This document shows positions 58,489 through 64,000 of a stretch of DNA of 64,000 nt, piece by piece. Origin of the DNA: Novosphingopyxis sp965218915 (GTDB lineage Bacteria; Pseudomonadota; Alphaproteobacteria; Sphingomonadales; Sphingomonadaceae); contig NZ_OZ244708.1 in assembly GCF_965218915.1 (NCBI RefSeq), positions 1,488,001 through 1,552,000 of the forward strand, written 5' to 3'. The position numbers and the translations under genes are program-made. The first letter of the stretch is position 1, and the number at the start of each line of letters is the position of its first letter. Below the pieces are notes generated by a model. That model did no database searches. It saw only the letters and a program-made list of their open reading frames with translations, and was not told the origin of the DNA.

Positions 58489-59070
58489 ATGAAGCTCTAT
58501 TACGCCCCCGGCGCCTGCAGCCTGGCCAGCCATATCGCGCTCGTCGAAAGCGGCGAGGATTACGACAAGGTCAAGGTCGATCTGAAAACGCACGAGACCG
58601 AAGACGGCGCGGACTTCTACGCGATCAGCCCGCGCGGATACGTCCCGGCGATCGATACCGACGACATCGGATTGCTGACCGAAAATCCGGCGGTGCTGAC
58701 CTATCTCGCCGATCACTACGGAGCGGCGCCTTCCGGCGGCAGGCGTTACAAGCTGCTCGAATGGCTCGGCTTCATCGGTACAGAAATCCACGGCGGGTTC
58801 GGTCCGCTGTTCGGCGGGGCCGAGGGCGACAAGGCCGAGGCGGCGAAGCAGGCCGTCGCCGGGAAATTCGCGCTCGCCGCCGAGTTGATGGGCGATGCCG
58901 ACTGGCTGCTCGGCGAAGCGCCCGGCGTGGCCGACAATTATCTGTTCGTCACGACGCTGTGGGCCGACAAATTCGGTGTCGAGCTACCGGCGAAACTCGC
59001 GGACTTCCGCGCCCGCAACATGGCGCGGGAGGCCGTGAACAAGGCGATGAGCGAGGAGGGACTGGGCTGA
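58489..59070 (+). CDS. Beta-class glutathione S-transferase-like protein
   Basis: 193 residues. The N-terminal thioredoxin fold MKLYYAPGACSLASHIALVESG with Cys10-Ser11 typical of bacterial beta-class GST; NPRGYVPA-like ISPRGYVPAIDTDDIGLLTENPAVLTYLADHYG holds the cis-Pro and glutathione site; C-terminal all-helical domain with ADNYLFVTTLWADKFGVELPAKLADFRARNMAREAVNKAMSEEG. Detoxification or disulfide exchange; no specific substrate. Confidence 0.92.
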   Translation: MKLYYAPGACSLASHIALVESGEDYDKVKVDLKTHETEDGADFYAISPRGYVPAIDTDDIGLLTENPAVLTYLADHYGAAPSGGRRYKLLEWLGFIGTEIHGGFGPLFGGAEGDKAEAAKQAVAGKFALAAELMGDADWLLGEAPGVADNYLFVTTLWADKFGVELPAKLADFRARNMAREAVNKAMSEEGLG

Positions 59071-59103
59071 ACGGTCAGCCATTCCGGCGCCTCCCATTTT
59101 CTC

Positions 59104-59128
59104 CCCCTGGACAGTGTGAAGCGTGTGA
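59104..59128. repeat. Short dispersed motif CTGGACAGTGTGA..CGTGTGA, copy 2
   Basis: CCCTGGACAGTGTGAAGCGT GTGA, matching the motif at 34044-34070. Located between the convergent GST and ABC-F genes. Confidence 0.5.
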
Positions 59129-59145
59129 AGCTAGCCCTGTGCCTC

Positions 59146-60933
<1,788 letters not shown>

Positions 60934-61100
60934 GCTGCGATGCCCCTAGAGTGCGCCGGCGCGCCCTTCAAGCTGGCGCAAGGATCAGGCTTGCATTCGC
61001 GCCGTTGCTTTAATTCCAATGCCGAGGTGGATCGGTCAAAATCGAAACGCCATCCAGGCCGGCGCTGGCCTTTGGCGCGCGCCGGCGCGATAGGGAGGCG

Positions 61101-61793
61101 ATGACACCACGAGAGCATCTCGACACGGCGCGCATTCCCGGCGGCGGCGAGCTGAAGCTGTACCGGCGCGGCGAGGATCACGTCATCCTGTTGGGCCGCG
61201 ACGAGCTGATGAACAGCCGGATGAGCGGCAGCGAGGAGGCGCTGGCGGTGATGGCGGCGGAGCGGCTGAAGGGGCGCACGCGCCAGAGCTGGCTGATTGG
61301 TGGATATGGCATGGGCTTCACGCTGCGCGCGGCGCTTCGCGTGCTTGGAGCCGATGCGCGGGTGGAAGTGGTCGAGCTGGTGCCGGAAATCCTCGATTGG
61401 GCGCGCGGGCCGATGGCGGGGCTGACGGCGGGCTGTCTGGAGGACGCGCGGGCAGCGGTCATCGTGGGCGATGTCGGCGCGGCGATCCGTGAGGGGCGGG
61501 GGCGCTTCGATGCGATCCTGCTCGATGTCGACAACGGACCCGACGGGCTGGTGCGCGCGGCCAATGACGGGCTCTACGGCGCGGCCGGCCTCGCGGCGGC
61601 GAGGGCGGCGCTGAAGCCGGGCGGGGTGGCCGCCTACTGGTCCGCCGGACCGGACCGGGCGTTCACGAAGCATCTGAAGGTCTGCGGCATGGCGGTCGAG
61701 GAGGTGACGGTTCGCGCCCGCGCCAACGGAAAAGGCCCGCGTCACACGATCTGGTTCGCGCGCAAACCGGGATCGCGAAGGGCCGGCCGATGA
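61101..61793 (+). CDS. Spermidine/spermine synthase-like aminopropyltransferase fold
   Basis: 230 residues. LKLYRRGEDHVILLGRDELMNSRMSGSEEALAVMAA is a shortened version of the polyamine-synthase entry region; SWLIGGYGMGFTLRAALRVLG (motif I), VEVVELVPEILDWARGPM and FDAILLDVDNGPDGLVRAANDGLYGAAGLAAARAALKPGGVAAYWSAGPD follow. It lacks the complete substrate-binding set of SpeE, so methyltransferase or aminopropyl transfer to an unknown acceptor remains open. ATG 61101. Confidence 0.82.
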   Translation: MTPREHLDTARIPGGGELKLYRRGEDHVILLGRDELMNSRMSGSEEALAVMAAERLKGRTRQSWLIGGYGMGFTLRAALRVLGADARVEVVELVPEILDWARGPMAGLTAGCLEDARAAVIVGDVGAAIREGRGRFDAILLDVDNGPDGLVRAANDGLYGAAGLAAARAALKPGGVAAYWSAGPDRAFTKHLKVCGMAVEEVTVRARANGKGPRHTIWFARKPGSRRAGR

Positions 61794-61983
61794 GAGGTGC
61801 TGCGGCGCGCGGGCGCCGATTGGGTTTGAAGATGCCGTCGAAGCCCCGCAACGGTAAGATGGCCTTTGAATGCGAGATCGGCTATAACATCCGACTGATC
61901 CATGAAGATACGCACGAGCACCAAGTCAGAATGGCTTTAGGGTACGAACTGCGTGCAGGTCGCAAGCAAGGGAGATCATCGCG

Positions 61984-62676
61984 GTGAGAATGAGTTTCTC
62001 CGACCTAGGGTTTCGCGTCGTGGACGATTTTCTCGAACCCGGGGTATTTCAGGCTTTGCATGAGCATGTAAAGCAGGAGAAATTCTTCTACGAAAACTCG
62101 CTGGAGTGGAACACGGTTTGGCATCCTCTAAACGGAAACTCGCTGATCACAGGTCTGAAATCCTATGGCGAGACCGGCAAGCCCAGTCTGCGCTACCCGA
62201 CCAAGACGCCGGTAGATCGCTTTATGGAGACGATTTGCGGCGCGCGCGAATTCTTTGACGATCTCCTGCTGCCGGCGGATGTGGGCGGCGATGAGTTGAA
62301 GTTCACGGCCGCCGGTTTCCTGTACCGTGCCGGGTGGGGTCTGCCATGGCATATCGATCATGGCAATCAGCAATATCGCGGGGCTTTCGTCTATTATTTG
62401 CATGAGAATTGGCGCGGGAATTGGGGGGGCGAACTCATGATTTCCGCCGAGAAACGCAAGTTTGCCGCGGACGTGGGCGACATCGACCTCGGCTTTCGCC
62501 AAGGCGTCGGCTTTTCCAAGCCCGCCTATATCGAAGATGGAGTAGGCACCTTCGTCATGCCTAAACCCAACCGCGCCGTGTTTCTAAAGCAGGGCGTGTT
62601 GCACGCTATCAATCCGGTCAGTCCGCTGGCAGGCGAAAACATGCGCTTTTCACTCGCCGGTTTCTTCATGAAGTAG
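61984..62676 (+). CDS. Fe(II)/2-oxoglutarate-dependent oxygenase (prolyl-hydroxylase-like)
   Basis: 230 residues from GTG 61984, with AAGGGAG nine bases upstream (ATG at 61990 is an alternative). LKFTAAGFLYRAGWGLPWHIDHGNQQYRGAFVYYLHENWRGNWGGELMIS carries the HxD iron ligands (His-Ile-Asp); GVLHAINPVSPLAGENMRFSLAGFF supplies the distal His and the Arg that binds 2-oxoglutarate. FVYYLHENW..NWGGEL is the usual P4Hc-like strand. Substrate unknown; the peptide gene and radical SAM gene 0.8-1.1 kb downstream make a peptide plausible. Converges on the nucleotidyltransferase-like gene, overlapping by 27 bases. Confidence 0.85.
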   Translation: MRMSFSDLGFRVVDDFLEPGVFQALHEHVKQEKFFYENSLEWNTVWHPLNGNSLITGLKSYGETGKPSLRYPTKTPVDRFMETICGAREFFDDLLLPADVGGDELKFTAAGFLYRAGWGLPWHIDHGNQQYRGAFVYYLHENWRGNWGGELMISAEKRKFAADVGDIDLGFRQGVGFSKPAYIEDGVGTFVMPKPNRAVFLKQGVLHAINPVSPLAGENMRFSLAGFFMK

Positions 62677-63396
62677 GGCCATCCCGATCGCGGCGCGCAC
62701 GGACACAAGCTCCTCGTCTTTGCCGCACTGTGTCGCCGATACGATCCGGTTCGCGTCGTGCCGCCGAAGGTCTTGCGGCGACAGGGTGAAGAGCGCCTGC
62801 CACGCGGTGAAATTGGCCGCTATATAGCGGTCCAGCTTGGCTTGAGCGGCTGGCGTGGTAGCCGGCCTGAAACGCAGCACGCGGCAGGGCCGCTCGCCCC
62901 CCGTCCAGGCCCAATACGGAGCCTGACACGCCGTCACGGTTTGCAGCGCGATCAGCAGGTCGCGACGCCAGTACCGCCGGAGCCGGGGCGGCGCGAACAG
63001 CGTCTCGGCAAGAAAATCGATCGCGTTGCCACCGATCCGCTCCGCCTGTCCCGCGAGCGACAGGCACGCGGCTGGAGAGAGACGCCGCACCGTGTCGATA
63101 ACGTTGCATTGGACGACCAACGCTGTGCGATCGGCGGGGTGGGGGAGGGGGCCTGCCTTCAGCGACACCGCCGCACGACGATCGAGGATGGTTCGGCCAA
63201 ACGCCGCGACCAGCGCTTCGAACAAAGATGACCCGACACCTGGGCTGACGATCAGCAAGTCAATATCTCCATCGTCAAAATCGCCGATCCGAGTTTTATT
63301 CAGTGCCGAGCCATTTACATATATACTGCATTCACGTAATAAAGTTGCACTGCTTTGCAGGGCTTGTGATAGTTGACTTCGAAGTGCTTCAATCAT
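62650..63396 (-). CDS. Predicted nucleotidyltransferase-fold protein
   Basis: 248 residues from ATG 63396 (in-frame ATGs at 63429, 63456 and 63477 also exist). YVNGSALNKTRIGDFDDGDIDLLIVSPG matches the NTase signature GS-x-DxD (metal ligands in GDIDLL), as in MNT/polymerase-beta-like proteins; the remaining helices have no recognised domain. The C-terminal overlap with the oxygenase gene and the divergent start next to the leader-like peptide tie it to the locus. An adenylyl- or nucleotidyl-transfer role is inferred only. Longer starts would overlap the downstream gene on the other strand. Confidence 0.65.
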   Translation of the reverse strand: MIEALRSQLSQALQSSATLLRECSIYVNGSALNKTRIGDFDDGDIDLLIVSPGVGSSLFEALVAAFGRTILDRRAAVSLKAGPLPHPADRTALVVQCNVIDTVRRLSPAACLSLAGQAERIGGNAIDFLAETLFAPPRLRRYWRRDLLIALQTVTACQAPYWAWTGGERPCRVLRFRPATTPAAQAKLDRYIAANFTAWQALFTLSPQDLRRHDANRIVSATQCGKDEELVSVRAAIGMALLHEETGE

Positions 63397-63401
63397 ATAA
63401 T
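63373..63401 (+). promoter_or_regulatory. Near-consensus sigma-70 promoter for the leader-like peptide gene
   Basis: TTGACT (63373-63378) and TATAAT (63396-63401) are 17 bases apart. A start about seven bases later gives a leader of roughly 20 bases before ATG 63428, which has GAAAAGAG as ribosome site. The -10 overlaps the start codon region of the divergent nucleotidyltransferase-like gene. Confidence 0.75.
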
Positions 63402-63427
63402 TTCGCGTTCTACTGAAAAGAGTGGCC

Positions 63428-63709
63428 ATGAACCCCGTTGAAAACTGCCGTACCATGGTGTCCATGTTGAACTCCATAATTTATGCGCGAAACATAGGCG
63501 ATTACGGGTGCGGACAGGAGCCGTTGGATCAGGATGCAGAGAAAGAGACAGAGGAGGACGAACTGGTCGATCTTCTGCTGGGTTCTTTAGACAAATTGTC
63601 GGTAGAGGAACTCACCGCGCAGCGTAACTCCCTGTGCCGCACCGGGCTGCAATCGCTCGACGCTCAATTGTTCTATCGCGCTGCCGGACGGGCGAAACCG
63701 ATCGCGTAA
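63428..63709 (+). CDS. Acidic 93-residue leader-like peptide, candidate RiPP precursor
   Basis: Product begins MNPVENCRTMVSMLNSIIYA and continues with RNIGDYGCGQEPLDQDAEKE, then EEDELVDLLLGSLDKLSVEEL (acidic amphipathic helix, like a leader that binds a modifying enzyme) and ends SLDAQLFYRAAGRAKPIA. Three Cys. It lies 36 bases upstream of the radical SAM-like gene on the same strand and has its own near-consensus promoter. No known family recognised; the core peptide, if any, cannot be placed. A regulatory or partner protein for the radical SAM enzyme is the alternative. Confidence 0.6.
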   Translation: MNPVENCRTMVSMLNSIIYARNIGDYGCGQEPLDQDAEKETEEDELVDLLLGSLDKLSVEELTAQRNSLCRTGLQSLDAQLFYRAAGRAKPIA

Positions 63710-63745
63710 GACGCCGTTCCAGCCGAAGTTCGAAAGGTCCGCATC

Positions 63746-64000
63746 GTGCAATCATTCGCTCTTGTCAGCATGCCGTGGTTCATGGCGCAGATGCCATCCA
63801 TCCAACTCGCTATCGTGAGCGATGTGCTTCAAGAACATGGCATCGCGTCCGAGGCTTTCGAATTTTATGCCGATTTTCACGATCTTTTCGGAGTCAGTCT
63901 ATACCGAGAGATTTCCTCATCCAATCCATATCTGGCCGATATCCTATTCACGCGCGCATATTTCGACAATCCTGCGCCGGTCGCGTCGCTGCCCAATTTC
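63746..64000 (+). CDS. RiPP-maturation radical SAM-like protein, N-terminal 85 codons (cut by window edge)
   Basis: GTG start with AAAGG eight bases upstream; frame open to the edge. The product starts MQSFALVSMPWFMAQMPSIQ, then LAIVSDVLQEHGIASEAFEF, and later FGVSLYREISSSNPYLADIL, resembling the B12-binding-like N-terminus of peptide-maturation radical SAM enzymes (ALVSMPF...PSLALGLLKA..). The CxxxCxxC cluster would lie beyond the window, so the call is inferred from the N-terminus and the neighbours only. Confidence 0.6.
   Translation, partial: MQSFALVSMPWFMAQMPSIQLAIVSDVLQEHGIASEAFEFYADFHDLFGVSLYREISSSNPYLADILFTRAYFDNPAPVASLPNF

Noticed and set aside
61790..61987. 65-codon frame overlapping the preceding stop (ATGA) and the next start (GTGA)
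   Set aside because: Overlaps look operon-like, but the peptide is Arg/Gly-rich without structure and the Shine-Dalgarno before 61984 lies within it; kept out for lack of support.

Overview
The window is high-GC chromosomal DNA from an alphaproteobacterium, most probably a sphingomonad (Sphingomonadaceae). I infer this from the gene order pckA / chvI-chvG-hprK-rapZ-manX-ptsH, the hrcA-grpE / rph-rdgB-hemW block, a tryptophan-halogenase-like gene beside a TonB-dependent receptor and a sugar porter, and several families of intergenic hairpin repeats. No database search was possible. Family names come from motifs and remembered family architecture, and no species is claimed.

Layout. 1-4.4 kb: glycan/sugar uptake locus (TonB-dependent receptor cut by the left edge, halogenase-like flavoprotein, MFS sugar porter) sharing a TAGCGCTA palindrome upstream of both transcription units. 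4.5-10.6 kb: housekeeping block xerC, hemW, rdgB, rph (minus) and hrcA, grpE (plus). 10.8-15.9 kb: DUF4197 lipoprotein, DUF2490 protein, fructose-6-phosphate aldolase/transaldolase-like, an AT-rich patch with one small gene, rmuC, and a META-domain lipoprotein whose natural start is spoiled by an in-frame stop. 16-23 kb: TrmH-type methyltransferase, then the regulatory PTS and ChvG/ChvI operon, divergent from pckA. 23-32 kb: peptidases, DUF3597/DUF937 proteins, GNAT, a small accessory patch (P-loop kinase, ParDE), NfeD/SPFH pair and an HpcH/HpaI aldolase. 32-46 kb: guaB, rsmB-like, rppH, the 2-oxoglutarate:ferredoxin oxidoreductase genes korA and korB split by hicAB and a 31-residue membrane miniprotein, photolyase, SDR and cyclopropane fatty acid synthase. 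46-52 kb: GTA-type holin, diguanylate cyclase, a frameshifted glutaredoxin-MauE fusion behind a metal/thiol-sensor-like operator, a GT4-GH13 operon and tRNA-Pro(GGG). 52-61 kb: yajC-secD-secF-Mth938, glycosyltransferase, XRE regulator, DUF6456, GST, Uup-like ABC-F and a spermidine-synthase-like protein.

61.9-64 kb, running off the right edge, is visibly less GC-rich and looks like the start of a peptide natural-product (RiPP) locus: an Fe(II)/2-oxoglutarate oxygenase, a nucleotidyltransferase-fold protein, a 93-residue acidic leader-like peptide with a near-consensus promoter (TTGACT-17-TATAAT), and the N-terminus of a protein resembling RiPP-maturation radical SAM enzymes. This is the best candidate for an undescribed system here.

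How the genes work together. The PTS genes (HPr, EIIA-Man, HPr kinase, RapZ) and ChvG/ChvI form one overlapping operon thought to link carbon/nitrogen status and envelope signals to central metabolism, next to gluconeogenic pckA. KorAB feeds the TCA cycle. YajC/SecDF drive protein export. The sugar locus imports and metabolises a carbohydrate under a LacI-type repressor encoded elsewhere. At least six families of 80-200 bp imperfect inverted repeats occupy many gene ends and probably act as terminators or mRNA-stabilising structures.
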